Source of the DNA: Pseudomonadales bacterium
Lineage (GTDB): Bacteria > Pseudomonadota > Gammaproteobacteria > Pseudomonadales > Azotimanducaceae
Assembly (NCBI GenBank): GCA_029248675.1
Contig: JAQWIX010000068.1
Location: forward strand, 1-32,646
Length of the DNA: 32,646 nucleotides
Direction: 5' to 3'
Both the position numbers and the translations under genes were made by a program. Below the pieces are notes generated by a model that worked only from the letters and a program-made list of their open reading frames with translations, ran no database searches and was not told where the DNA came from. Of the stretch, positions 7,349 through 14,915 are shown piece by piece. Numbering within the stretch: position 1 is the stretch's first letter; every line of letters begins with the position of its first letter.

Positions 7349-9463
7349 CTACCAGCCGTAATAAGACTTTTGGTTAAAACACGTGGCGCTTTGTAAATTC
7401 ACTGGTGAATCTTCCGTCACGCTAACATTCCATACATTGGTTGCTTCTGGAATGCGCGTTGCGCCAACGCCGAGCTGGTCGTTGAAGTACGCAGCGTAGG
7501 CATTGTAGTAAGACGCTCGCTGGGGCGGTCCACCATGCCATCTCGCAGCTCGATGACATTCCAGCCCACCGTTTACGATGTTGATCACCGTACCGACACG
7601 ATAGGCAAAGACTTCAGGATCTGTTGTATCACCATCAGCTGTGGCCGGTTCATAGCAGCTGTCGGTTTGGGGCAGACCCAAGTCTTGGGTACTCTGAGAG
7701 ATATTGCTGACTTCGCCAAGGACCACATCTTGGGAGGCAGGCTTCGCACCTTGTGGCGTCATCCAAAACCAAATGCCGGAAAGAATGGATAGCGCCCCGT
7801 TTTCGGCAACCAAATTCGGAAACCGGAGTAGCGTATCTCGCTCTGTTATCAAATCGGCGAACAACCCGTTGTCATAGAGCCAATGGTTGAATGCTCCGTA
7901 ATTGTAATTCCAAGACAGCTGAATCACGCCGCGACCATAGTAAGATCGCCCCGGTGCAGGCGGGTACACAGTAGAGCCTGTGTCAACGTAGTTTATCGCG
8001 GCGCTCTTACCGGTCGCAGAGTCTGTGGAATAACCCACCTCCTCAACCCAATACAACCCACCTTTCCAAGCCGTAATGGACTCGCCAGCAATTTCGTAGT
8101 TTTCTATCCAAGGCGAACTCGCCGTGGCCCAAGAACCTGACGTTTCCCGCGAAGATTTTGCCCAAAAGATCAAAAACTCCTCTGCCTGCTGTTTGACAGT
8201 ACCCTGATTTAAGAACTGTTTGTAACCGTTAACCTCTGCCCAAGCGTTATAGGCAAGAGTGGCGCGAATAAACGCATTCAAGTCGAAGGTATCGGTACTG
8301 CCATCCGGATTCGCGAAGGGCTCGGAGTTCCGCGTACCCCCACCGGCTGTCGGCGCCACGTACCTGCCAGAGCGCAAGGGAAACATCCAATTCCAATGCT
8401 CATTGGTGACCTGCCGAAGAAACTCGTAGCCTTCAGAGGGCAATTCCACAGGCACGGCCGGTGCTGGAACGGGCTCATCGTCCATCGCAACGGGCACAAC
8501 CGGTGGCACTACGGGTGTCACTAAATTATCCGTCGTGTCGCTAGCCCCTTCTGTTGCCGCCATATCGGAATCGTCACCTTCTTCGGTGACGACAATAGGC
8601 GCTGGCATCTTATCAATTCCTCCGCTACCGCCGGCACCGCTTTCGCTGCCTGAGTCTGGCGACGTAATGGCTTGAGCTGGACAAGGATCCACTTCTTCCC
8701 AAGGAGAATCCCAAATATTGGTCAGCTCGCTAGCTGGGACAGGCTCATCACCCTGTGTCCACCAATTAGCTTGGTAGCAAACGTTATCCATTTGAACGAC
8801 TGATCGAGCAATGAAAACGCCCTCGGCCGCCCACTGGGGTATCGCCTCTGATGGGGTGCTTGATCCAGAACCACCGTCGCTATCACCGCTATCACCGCTA
8901 TCACCGCTATCAGCGTCATCGTCCGTGTTTGCCTCAACCATTTGATTGGGGTCAATGATCGTCTCTGTCTCTCCACAGCCCACAATTTCCCAAGGCGAAC
9001 CGTCGCTCGTTGGTATTTGGCCGCGAGTCCACCATTTCGCCCGATAACAGACGGACTCAGTGGCAACGATGTTTCCACCAGTATATGCGGCTTCTAGGTG
9101 CCATTGAGGATTACTTTCAATGTCGCCGGTAGTGTCTCCAGCATTAGCCAGAAGCAGCGTCGGCCCCTCTTTCACCCAGCCTGTTGAGCCGGGATAAAAG
9201 GTTGGGGCAATGCCTGGATTTATGTACCAAGAGTTAGTGAAAATCGCGCCTCGCAACACACCATCATCATCTTCTTCCGTATAAGACACGCGTGTTCCGG
9301 GTGTGGGGTAGGCAGCAGTAACATCATAGGGGTCCGCGTTCGCAATAGAACCTGTCGCTGCTAAAGCCTGGGGGGACATGCCAGCTAACACCAACACAAC
9401 CAACGCTAGCGCTCGTCGTTTCATTGATGTTAATGAGGGTAGAAAAGAAAAATTGCAGCTCAT
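7349..9463 (-). CDS. Secreted GH19 chitinase with chitin-binding modules
   Basis: This secreted enzyme has 704 residues. A signal peptide core (KRRALALVVLVLAG..ALA) ends near residue 35. Two carbohydrate-binding units of the CBM5/12 type follow, at about 119-162 and 209-258, each with the CYxAxWWTxG...SPWE pattern (AKWWT and ANWWT). An earlier W/Y-rich stretch (50-100) may be a third, degenerate unit. Asp/Ser-rich and Pro/Val-rich linkers (176-205, 262-342) join them to a GH19 domain at about 350-660. The catalytic glutamates are probably Glu440 (SSRETSGSW) and Glu474/475 (YWVEEVGY), and the family signature is GRGVIQLSWNYNYG (510-523). The usual His before the first Glu is Arg439. The ATG at 9463 has AGGAG upstream and overlaps the lipoprotein stop as ATGA. 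It likely cleaves chitin or a related beta-1,4 glycan. Confidence 0.9.
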   Translation of the reverse strand: MSCNFSFLPSLTSMKRRALALVVLVLAGMSPQALAATGSIANADPYDVTAAYPTPGTRVSYTEEDDDGVLRGAIFTNSWYINPGIAPTFYPGSTGWVKEGPTLLLANAGDTTGDIESNPQWHLEAAYTGGNIVATESVCYRAKWWTRGQIPTSDGSPWEIVGCGETETIIDPNQMVEANTDDDADSGDSGDSGDSDGGSGSSTPSEAIPQWAAEGVFIARSVVQMDNVCYQANWWTQGDEPVPASELTNIWDSPWEEVDPCPAQAITSPDSGSESGAGGSGGIDKMPAPIVVTEEGDDSDMAATEGASDTTDNLVTPVVPPVVPVAMDDEPVPAPAVPVELPSEGYEFLRQVTNEHWNWMFPLRSGRYVAPTAGGGTRNSEPFANPDGSTDTFDLNAFIRATLAYNAWAEVNGYKQFLNQGTVKQQAEEFLIFWAKSSRETSGSWATASSPWIENYEIAGESITAWKGGLYWVEEVGYSTDSATGKSAAINYVDTGSTVYPPAPGRSYYGRGVIQLSWNYNYGAFNHWLYDNGLFADLITERDTLLRFPNLVAENGALSILSGIWFWMTPQGAKPASQDVVLGEVSNISQSTQDLGLPQTDSCYEPATADGDTTDPEVFAYRVGTVINIVNGGLECHRAARWHGGPPQRASYYNAYAAYFNDQLGVGATRIPEATNVWNVSVTEDSPVNLQSATCFNQKSYYGW
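8881..8910 (-). repeat. 9-bp tandem repeat in the chitinase linker
   Basis: Three perfect copies of TATCACCGC (8881-8889, 8890-8898, 8899-8907) are followed by a partial fourth. In the minus-strand protein they encode repeated Gly-Asp-Ser in the linker between the two chitin-binding units. Gain or loss of a unit would keep the frame and only change linker length. Confidence 0.85.
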
Positions 9464-9780
9464 GGGGTATCTCCTGCTAGGGCGGCACCCATGGCGTTGT
9501 AGTTCTCGATGGCTTGGTTGTACTTGTCTACGTCAACGAAGTTTTCGCCGGCAAAATTCTCGTTTGCCGTTACCGCCAATCCTGGCGCTGTTACAGGCAG
9601 GACTGTATTACCGCCTCCGGGGTTAGGATCAGGGTTGGGAGGTTCATTGCCTCCGCTACCGCCTCCGCAACCGGCAATAGAAAAGGTTAACATCACCGCT
9701 ACAATCGAGCCGAAGAGTGACGATCTACCGACGCAGGCCACTGGGCAATCTAACGATCGTGCTGACGAATGCTGGTTCAT
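9460..9780 (-). CDS. Small predicted lipoprotein, coupled to chitinase
   Basis: I do not recognise this 106-residue protein. It begins with a rather long polar leader, then a hydrophobic stretch (FGSIVAVMLTFSIAGC) ending in a lipobox with Cys38. This predicts lipid attachment and export. The mature part starts with a flexible Gly/Pro/Asn linker (GGGSGGNEPPNPDPNPGGG) and ends in a short acidic/aromatic stretch around DKYNQAIENYNAMG. The ATG has GAGGAG seven bases upstream. Its TGA overlaps the chitinase ATG (ATGA), so the two are translationally coupled. A role in displaying, anchoring or helping the chitinase is an inference from position only. Confidence 0.75.
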   Translation of the reverse strand: MNQHSSARSLDCPVACVGRSSLFGSIVAVMLTFSIAGCGGGSGGNEPPNPDPNPGGGNTVLPVTAPGLAVTANENFAGENFVDVDKYNQAIENYNAMGAALAGDTP

Positions 9781-10221
9781 ATGCTGCTCCTCATTATTGG
9801 TACAGATGTGTTTTGAAAGAACACAAATTCACGAAACCAAATTCAGTTCATTGGTGTGCGTTCGCTGAGTGGCGGTCACGCCCATCAGCAAAGAACGGCG
9901 GAAGTAAGGATCATCTTGGCAGTTGACGAAAGAACTAAGGGGGCTTGATGATCGAATCTGTGAGCGACTAATCAGTTTTTAAGACGTTTCTTAGTCCACA
10001 GACGCTGTCGAGAAACATGAAGCTTGTAAAAAAATCGCAAAGGACGGGTTAATCTGAAGGCTGGCCTTTGGGCTATAGTAGAGGTCACCAACCCGCGTGA
10101 AGCCTTGGATTTAGCAGCAGGGCACACTGCTGGGACGAGCAGGTTGTTACCTCAACCTGCTCTGGCAACTGGGTACCCACATCGCGCTCCGGCACGACAG
10201 AATGGAAGCAAAGAGAAGATC
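9781..10221. other. Gene-free region before cysK
   Basis: About 440 bases separate the divergent lipoprotein and cysK genes. I see no convincing open frame: the frames present lack homology-like composition and ribosome sites. The left part must hold the promoter of the minus-strand lipoprotein-chitinase operon. The right part holds a possible cysK promoter (TATAGT at 10074-10079, no good -35) and a leader with two hairpins, listed separately. Confidence 0.6.
10115..10162 (+). promoter_or_regulatory. Tandem hairpins in the cysK leader
   Basis: Hairpin 1 is CAGCAG / CTGCTG (10115-10120 / 10127-10132) with a 6-base loop. Hairpin 2 is a perfect 10-base stem, GAGCAGGTTG / CAACCTGCTC (10137-10146 / 10153-10162), with loop TTACCT. 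Neither is followed by a T run, so they are not intrinsic terminators. They end 59 bases before the cysK ATG. They could be a regulatory or stabilising RNA leader, or, for the second, a DNA operator. No known riboswitch class is recognised. Confidence 0.5.
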
Positions 10222-11175
10222 ATGAAGTACGACAATATTCTGCAAACCATTGGCAACACACCAATCGTTAAACTCAATCGCATCGCACCCGACCACGTCG
10301 ACATGTACGTAAAAGTAGAGTCCTTCAATCCCATGGCCTCGGTGAAAGATCGCCTAGCTTACGCCATTATCAAAGATGCCCGTGACAGCGGCGCCCTGAA
10401 GCCTGGACAAACCGTTATCGAGGCAACCAGCGGCAACACCGGCATCGCCCTTGCCATGGTCTGTGCGGTGATGGGCCACCCTTTTGTGGCTACCATGGTA
10501 GAGACCTTCTCCATTGAGCGGCGAAAAGTCATGCGCGCCTTGGGTGCCAAGGTCATTTTGACCCCAGCAGCGGAAAGGGGCTCGGGCATGGTCGCGCGAG
10601 CCGAGGCTCTGGCCGAAGAACATGGCTGGTTTTTGGCCCGCCAGTTTCAGAACCCAGCCAACCCTGCTTACCACGCAAGCACCACAGGACCCGAAATCTT
10701 GCAGGACTTCGCTGGAGAGCGACTGGACTATTGGGTCACCGGTTGGGGAACCGGCGGCACATTGTCCGGCACCGGGCGCACACTGAAGGCTGCCCGACCG
10801 GGAATACAAATCGTAGCCGCGGAGCCGGAACAAGCGGCCTTGCTGTCCGGCGGCGAATGGTCGCCTCACAAGATTCAGGGCTGGACCCCAGATTTCATAC
10901 CCGAGGTTCTAGATCAGGGCATGGCCGACCATGTCGTGCCGGTAAACGAGGACGAGTCCATAGCCTGCGCCCTGCGCTTGGGCCGTGAAGAAGGTATTTT
11001 TGTGGGTATTTCAGCTGGAGGAACCCTCAGTGCATCGCTGAAGATGGCAGAGCAAGCGGAACCTGGAAGCGTCATGGTCACCATGCTGGCGGACACCGCC
11101 GAGCGCTACATTTCAACGCCCCTGTTTGCCAGCATCAACGAAGGCTCGGACGACGATTGGTTAGCTCAGCAATAA
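10222..11175 (+). CDS. cysK: Cysteine synthase (O-acetylserine sulfhydrylase)
   Basis: This PLP enzyme makes cysteine from O-acetylserine and sulfide in the cytosol. With the start at 10222 it has 317 residues, normal for CysK/CysM. The N-terminus NILQTIGNTPIVKLNRI is typical. Lys42 in ASVKDRLA holds PLP. The TSGNTG loop (69-74) binds substrate, and GWGTGGTLSGTG binds the PLP phosphate. The frame is open 39 codons further upstream, but that extension is non-conserved leader sequence; the chosen ATG has AGAGAAG just upstream. CysK and CysM are hard to separate by eye; the MVETFSIERRK segment is closer to the CysM-like side, so the letter is less certain than the reaction. It stands alone on the plus strand with a hairpin-rich leader. 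Confidence 0.9.
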   Translation: MKYDNILQTIGNTPIVKLNRIAPDHVDMYVKVESFNPMASVKDRLAYAIIKDARDSGALKPGQTVIEATSGNTGIALAMVCAVMGHPFVATMVETFSIERRKVMRALGAKVILTPAAERGSGMVARAEALAEEHGWFLARQFQNPANPAYHASTTGPEILQDFAGERLDYWVTGWGTGGTLSGTGRTLKAARPGIQIVAAEPEQAALLSGGEWSPHKIQGWTPDFIPEVLDQGMADHVVPVNEDESIACALRLGREEGIFVGISAGGTLSASLKMAEQAEPGSVMVTMLADTAERYISTPLFASINEGSDDDWLAQQ

Positions 11176-11183
11176 CTGGACTC

Positions 11184-11780
11184 TTAAGTAGGCAGTCGCA
11201 GTCTGGTCGCGATAGCCGATGTGGTTCGAGTTAAATTTCGGCGGGCCAGAAAGCGCTGACGCGCTGCTGGATCCGGCTCTCTTGATGTTTCCCACGATGC
11301 GAAATCCGGATACCAGGTCAAAAGGCTCAGCACACTTTCTTGGTCTTCAGGTGCGGGATCTGCGGGCGCAAAAAGCCCCATTGGTTGAGCGCTGAAACTA
11401 TCTGCACCTTCAAAGGTTTTCCATGCCGCAGATGACAACTCAACGGCCTCGTCGATGGCCCTTGTGGGCAGCCAAAAATCACGAAAGACATAGATTCCGG
11501 GACGGTAAAGGGGCATAGCGCTTTGAGGCCGAACCGTTGGTCGCAACAACTGTTGGGATGCCGCTTGGCACCCCGCTGGCTCTTGCCACCTGTCTACGGG
11601 TTTTGAATGTGTGGTCATTACCATCAGTTGGTTTGCCGCCAAACCAAAAAGTCCATGCCATATACCCCAGATCGCCGTGTCTTCTTGTTCTGCCATCGCT
11701 TGGCGAACATCGGCTTCCGGCTTATCCAAGCTTTGTGTGGCAAAGCTCAGCACCCGGCGTATAAACAACAGATCACCCAT
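11184..11780 (-). CDS. Uncharacterised protein, possibly NIPSNAP/dimeric alpha-beta barrel type
   Basis: The product has about 198 residues, no signal peptide and no membrane segment. Two similar halves are suggested: an early LLFIRRVLSF.. / IWGIWHGLFGLAANQLMVMT block and a later YRPGIYVFRDFWLPTRAIDEAVELSSAAWKTFE / LLTWYPDFASWE block. This layout resembles tandem dimeric alpha-beta barrel (NIPSNAP-like) proteins, but I cannot confirm the family. I chose ATG 11780, which has GGGAGACGAGA upstream; a TTG at 11828 would extend it by 16 residues. It lies 48 bases after the flavin monooxygenase-like gene on the same strand and is probably its operon partner. Confidence 0.65.
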   Translation of the reverse strand: MGDLLFIRRVLSFATQSLDKPEADVRQAMAEQEDTAIWGIWHGLFGLAANQLMVMTTHSKPVDRWQEPAGCQAASQQLLRPTVRPQSAMPLYRPGIYVFRDFWLPTRAIDEAVELSSAAWKTFEGADSFSAQPMGLFAPADPAPEDQESVLSLLTWYPDFASWETSREPDPAARQRFLARRNLTRTTSAIATRLRLPT

Positions 11781-11828
11781 TCTCGTCTCCCAAACCTGAA
11801 GCGCTGATCGTCTTGTAACTGGCTCCAA

Positions 11829-12986
11829 TCACCGCAGCATGGCGGGATAATCCAACTCAGCGCCCCACAATACCTGAGCGACACTGGCGTACCGGGACTC
11901 GTTTACAAAGCCGTGATGCCGCAGCGTCTCCATGTCTCGGTTGATGCGATCTAGCGGATGGCCTTGTTCCGTCATCGTCGTGCCGGCCACATTGCCCATC
12001 AAGCGCACCACTTCTGCCGCAGTTTGCACAGCGTGCGTTCCGGCAAGATACAAGTCCGCGCGATGCTCCGCTGTCGCCTCTTTGCCTTCAACAGCCCGCT
12101 GCCACGTAGCTTCTAGCGCCGTGTAAAACATCAATCGAGAAGAGCGATACAGGGCCACCGCCCGGCCAAAATGCCCTTGAGCCATGTGTTTTTCAGTGAG
12201 CTTCCCTGCCCCACCCCCTGGAGCCTTTGTTTTCACCAAGGCAGCAACCTGATCAATAGCCTGCTTTGCTAAGCTAATGGCAACAGGCACGTAGGTCGCG
12301 AAGACGATGCGCGAAGGGCATTGGTATAGCGGCCCCTGATAGTAATGGTTAAACGGTGTGTCGGGTTGAGCAGGCGGAACTACCTGCAACGAAGGGACGA
12401 CAACGTGATCGATCAAGACATCGTTGCTGCCCGAACCGCGCATACCCAAGGTGTTCCAGTTGTTCTGTATTTGGCAATCTTGAAGACGAATCACCGCGTT
12501 GTGCATTTCGCCATCCATCATCACTGGCGACATGATCCATTCGGCGAAGTTGCAGCCGCTCACAAACCGTTGAGTACCGGAGATCTCGACACCGTTTGCA
12601 ACGCGCTTGCCGGTAAGTGGGGTGTGCCCACTGGCAGCCACCAATCTATCCGGATCGTCTCCCCAAAGCGTCTCGACCAGTTCTGCCGGCCATTTGGCGG
12701 CCATAAGTTTTGGTGCGTTAAACACCATAATGTGCCAAGCGGCAGCGGTGTCGCCGGAAGCAACTTCTTCACAAAAAGCGGCACAAGTCATTGGGGTGAC
12801 TTCGTCACCGCCGAGGGCTGTGGGCAGGAATAGGCGCGGAGCACGAGCTTCAATGATGGCCGCAAAGCTGTCTTCATGTAAGCGGCAGGCCTGCTCCGCC
12901 CATTCAGAGTTTGCGGCCAGGCGCCCTTTTATGCCGTCCACTCGGGCCAAGGCGCTTAGTTGTTCAACATGCAAATCTGTTCGCAC
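11829..12986 (-). CDS. Acyl-CoA dehydrogenase-fold flavoprotein (HsaA/DszC-like monooxygenase?)
   Basis: This soluble flavoprotein of 385 residues has the acyl-CoA dehydrogenase fold: an N-terminal helical domain with LPTALGGDEVTP, a middle beta domain (ISGTQRFVSGCNFAEWIM, about 135-152), WNTLGMRGSGSNDVLIDHVVVP (177-198), and a helical C-terminal domain. The RGSGSNDV segment and the lack of the usual catalytic-base glutamate context favour the group of flavin-dependent hydroxylases (HsaA, DszC, HpaB-like) over true beta-oxidation enzymes. These need a separate flavin reductase; none is visible nearby. The start is GTG with AAGGGGGAA six bases before it. The substrate is unknown. It is cotranscribed with the small downstream gene. 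Confidence 0.8.
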   Translation of the reverse strand: MRTDLHVEQLSALARVDGIKGRLAANSEWAEQACRLHEDSFAAIIEARAPRLFLPTALGGDEVTPMTCAAFCEEVASGDTAAAWHIMVFNAPKLMAAKWPAELVETLWGDDPDRLVAASGHTPLTGKRVANGVEISGTQRFVSGCNFAEWIMSPVMMDGEMHNAVIRLQDCQIQNNWNTLGMRGSGSNDVLIDHVVVPSLQVVPPAQPDTPFNHYYQGPLYQCPSRIVFATYVPVAISLAKQAIDQVAALVKTKAPGGGAGKLTEKHMAQGHFGRAVALYRSSRLMFYTALEATWQRAVEGKEATAEHRADLYLAGTHAVQTAAEVVRLMGNVAGTTMTEQGHPLDRINRDMETLRHHGFVNESRYASVAQVLWGAELDYPAMLR

Positions 12987-13242
12987 CAGTTCCCCCTTCT
13001 ATATTTCGCTAGAACTTAACGCACTGTCGGTACCGCCTGCTAGCAGGAAGTTTTGTTCACTTCCACTTTAAAGACTAGCAGTGAACGAGTGAAACACCGC
13101 GCGAGCCATATTTTTCACAAAATCTACTTCAGCTCTAACCCACTGAGATTTATAGATTTTCACACTTTGAAACAAATTCGTTGCCCGCTGCTGCTTTTCT
13201 TCACCGCAAAGTTATGTATCCTAGCTTCCTCACCAGCCGAAG

Positions 13243-13258
13243 CTGTACATTTGTACAG
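13243..13258. promoter_or_regulatory. LexA-like 16-bp palindrome
   Basis: The sequence CTGTACATTTGTACAG has 7-base arms. It fits the proteobacterial LexA operator rule CTGT-N8-ACAG exactly, although the inner bases are less AT-alternating than in the best sites. The nearest gene it could control is the minus-strand flavoprotein, 257 bases away, or an unrecognised short transcript. A TetR-type operator is an equally fair reading. Confidence 0.4.
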
Positions 13259-13278
13259 TCTTTTTGCTCGGCAGGGCG

Positions 13279-13329
13279 ATTGCATTGATGCAATGTCGGC
13301 TCGGCTGGTTGAGACCACCACCTCAACCA
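13279..13329. repeat. Two further inverted repeats beside the LexA-like site
   Basis: ATTGCAT-TG-ATGCAAT (13279-13294) is a second 16-base palindrome, spaced 36 bases from the first. TGGTTGAG / CTCAACCA (13306-13313 / 13322-13329) is an 8-base stem with an 8-base loop. Their function is unknown; operator sites or an RNA element are possible. Confidence 0.5.
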
Positions 13330-13442
13330 ACTGCGCCGGATTTCCGCACCCTCAAATCGGCTTCTCCGAGCTTTGTTTATCCTAGGCAAAAAAATGCCGT
13401 TTCAACCACCTCCGCTATAAGCCAAGGCTGGACTCTTAAAAT

Positions 13443-14291
13443 CTACTCCTCCGGAAAAGCCGGCAAGCGGTCCCCCCATGAATAGGACGCATCGCCGACC
13501 GCCAAAAATTCTGGGTTCAAAAGACTGTCCTTGGTGTTGTAACGAAGAACTTGGCCATCCGGGGCATAAACCGAGCCTCCAGCCGCTGTTAGCACGGCTT
13601 GAGCCGCGCCGATATCCCACTCACTGGTAGGCCCCAGACGAGGGTAAATGTCGGCACCACCCTCAGCCAAAACGCAGAGCTTTAACGAGCTACCCACGGG
13701 AGTGCGCTGACAGTTTTCAAAGCGGGCTTCAACTTCGGCAAGATAGTCCTCTAAACGCTGACCACCATGGTTGCGGCTAGCAACCACTCGCAACGGCCCT
13801 TGGCGAGCTTCTTCCTCGGCCCCAGCAAGCTTACGTTGTTGCCGATTCTCAATCACATAGGCACGCAGTGCCGGATCAGTCTGTCCGGTGTCACCTATGT
13901 AAATCTTTCCCTGTACCGGCACGCCGACAATGCCAAAGATCGGTAGGTGGGTGTCAATCAATGCAATGTTGACGGTGAATTCGCCGTTGCGATTCACAAA
14001 TTCCTTGGTCCCGTCCAGAGGATCCACCAGCCAATACCGCTGCCAACTGCTGCGCTCAGCAAAGTCAGGTGGCGTAGATTCTTCCGAGATAATGGGCAGC
14101 TGGGGCGACAATGCCTGCAGGCCTCGAACGATGACTTGATGAGCCGCAAGGTCTGCTTGGGTTAACGGCGACTCGTCGCTTTTGGTCTGGACCTCGAAGT
14201 TCGAATTGTAGACTTCTAAGATCGCCGTTCCGGCTTCCTCGACAATTGATATCAATTCCTCGACCCAATGTTGTGGCAGTGCCTCAGCCAT
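13443..14291 (-). CDS. cysQ: 3'(2'),5'-bisphosphate nucleotidase CysQ
   Basis: This 282-residue enzyme of the inositol-monophosphatase fold removes phosphate from PAP, the by-product of sulfate assimilation, giving AMP. The metal-binding motifs are present: ISEES (68-72), WLVDPLDGTKEF (87-98) with Asp90 and Asp93, and EWDIGAA (224-230) with Asp226. The length is slightly above the E. coli enzyme because of an insert around 136-165. The ATG has AAGGAC upstream. It follows nudE on the same strand, a pairing also known from pseudomonads. PAP is a nucleotide by-product, so grouping with a Nudix hydrolase makes sense. Confidence 0.93.
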   Translation of the reverse strand: MAEALPQHWVEELISIVEEAGTAILEVYNSNFEVQTKSDESPLTQADLAAHQVIVRGLQALSPQLPIISEESTPPDFAERSSWQRYWLVDPLDGTKEFVNRNGEFTVNIALIDTHLPIFGIVGVPVQGKIYIGDTGQTDPALRAYVIENRQQRKLAGAEEEARQGPLRVVASRNHGGQRLEDYLAEVEARFENCQRTPVGSSLKLCVLAEGGADIYPRLGPTSEWDIGAAQAVLTAAGGSVYAPDGQVLRYNTKDSLLNPEFLAVGDASYSWGDRLPAFPEE

Positions 14292-14340
14292 TTCTTGTCC
14301 TTTTCAGTTGTTGCTTATTTCGTTCATCGTGGTGTTTGGG

Positions 14341-14895
14341 TTAAACCGCAGCCAACCTTTGGCGTAGCTGGGGTAAACACAGGGTCAATGCAGCAATCGC
14401 ACGCGCTTCGAAGAAATCGTCCCGGGCCAACAATTCATCGATCTTCGACAGCGGCCAAAGCACTAGCTCGGGCGGTTCTGGCTCGTCGCCTGGAAGTGAG
14501 TGGGGATACAGATCTGTTGCCATGAGTACATTGATCGTAAAGCCCATATGTCCTGGCGCAATGCTTAGACGTTTTACAAACCGCACGTCTGACGCACCAA
14601 AGCCGACTTCTTCCGCCAATTCTCTTGCGGCCGCAGCTTCCAACGGCTCGCCTGTTTCTGCGGCTCCCTTTGGCAGCGTTAGCTGAAACTCGTGAAAGCC
14701 CGCCGCGTACTCCCGGATTAGCAGCAATTCGTCATTTTCGTTAACAGCGACAACGATAACCCCTTGTTCGCCCACTGCTGGCAACCGCTCGTATATGCGC
14801 TCCGCGCCGTTACTGAAGGTAAGGTGCATAGCCTCTATTTTAAAGAACCGGCTCTGGGCCAAAACCTCAGTTTTTTTAATCGTGGGAAGGGGCAT
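14341..14895 (-). CDS. nudE: ADP compounds hydrolase NudE
   Basis: This 184-residue Nudix hydrolase cleaves ADP-ribose, NADH and diadenosine compounds. The Nudix box runs from Gly77 to Gly98 (GAAETGEPLEAAAA, then RELAEEVG) with Glu92, Glu95 and Glu96 for metal. Other NudE hallmarks are the N-terminal ARSRLF-like AQSRFFKIEAMHLTFSNG and the LYPHSLPGDEPEPPE segment. I chose ATG 14895 (MPLPTIKK) because the upstream in-frame extension to 14970 runs through the promoter/hairpin region; AGGA lies ten bases before this ATG. It is divergent from yrfG, as in E. coli where nudE faces the yrfFG-hslRO group. Confidence 0.93.
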   Translation of the reverse strand: MPLPTIKKTEVLAQSRFFKIEAMHLTFSNGAERIYERLPAVGEQGVIVVAVNENDELLLIREYAAGFHEFQLTLPKGAAETGEPLEAAAARELAEEVGFGASDVRFVKRLSIAPGHMGFTINVLMATDLYPHSLPGDEPEPPELVLWPLSKIDELLARDDFFEARAIAALTLCLPQLRQRLAAV

Positions 14896-14915
14896 AAAAA
14901 TTAAATCCTGTCGCC

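Larger units (their letters stand above)
12987..13442. other. Gene-free region with three inverted repeats
   Basis: About 455 bases lie between the end of cysQ and the start of the flavoprotein gene, both on the minus strand. Plus-strand frames here have no ribosome site and no recognisable features. The right half contains three perfect-armed inverted repeats (13243-13258, 13279-13294, 13306-13329). The stretch nearest the flavoprotein gene is AT-richer and is the likely promoter region for it. Confidence 0.6.

Noticed and set aside
7535-8140. Plus-strand frames of about 85 codons opposite the chitinase gene.
   Set aside because: They are shadows of the chitinase coding sequence with no start signals.
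10137-10162. The 10-base stem as an anticodon arm of a tRNA or as a known riboswitch.
   Set aside because: No acceptor, D or T arms can be found around it, and no known riboswitch consensus fits.
10105-10221. A 39-codon N-terminal extension of cysK.
   Set aside because: It overlaps the leader hairpins, lacks conservation with CysK, and the ATG at 10222 has a proper ribosome site.
13053-13385. A 110-codon plus-strand open frame in the gap after the flavoprotein gene.
   Set aside because: It has no ribosome site, no recognisable domain, and spans the palindromes; its composition looks non-coding.
13400-13420. GGCA-A7-TGCC near the end of cysQ as its terminator.
   Set aside because: The stem is only four bases and the A/T run is in the loop, not after the stem.
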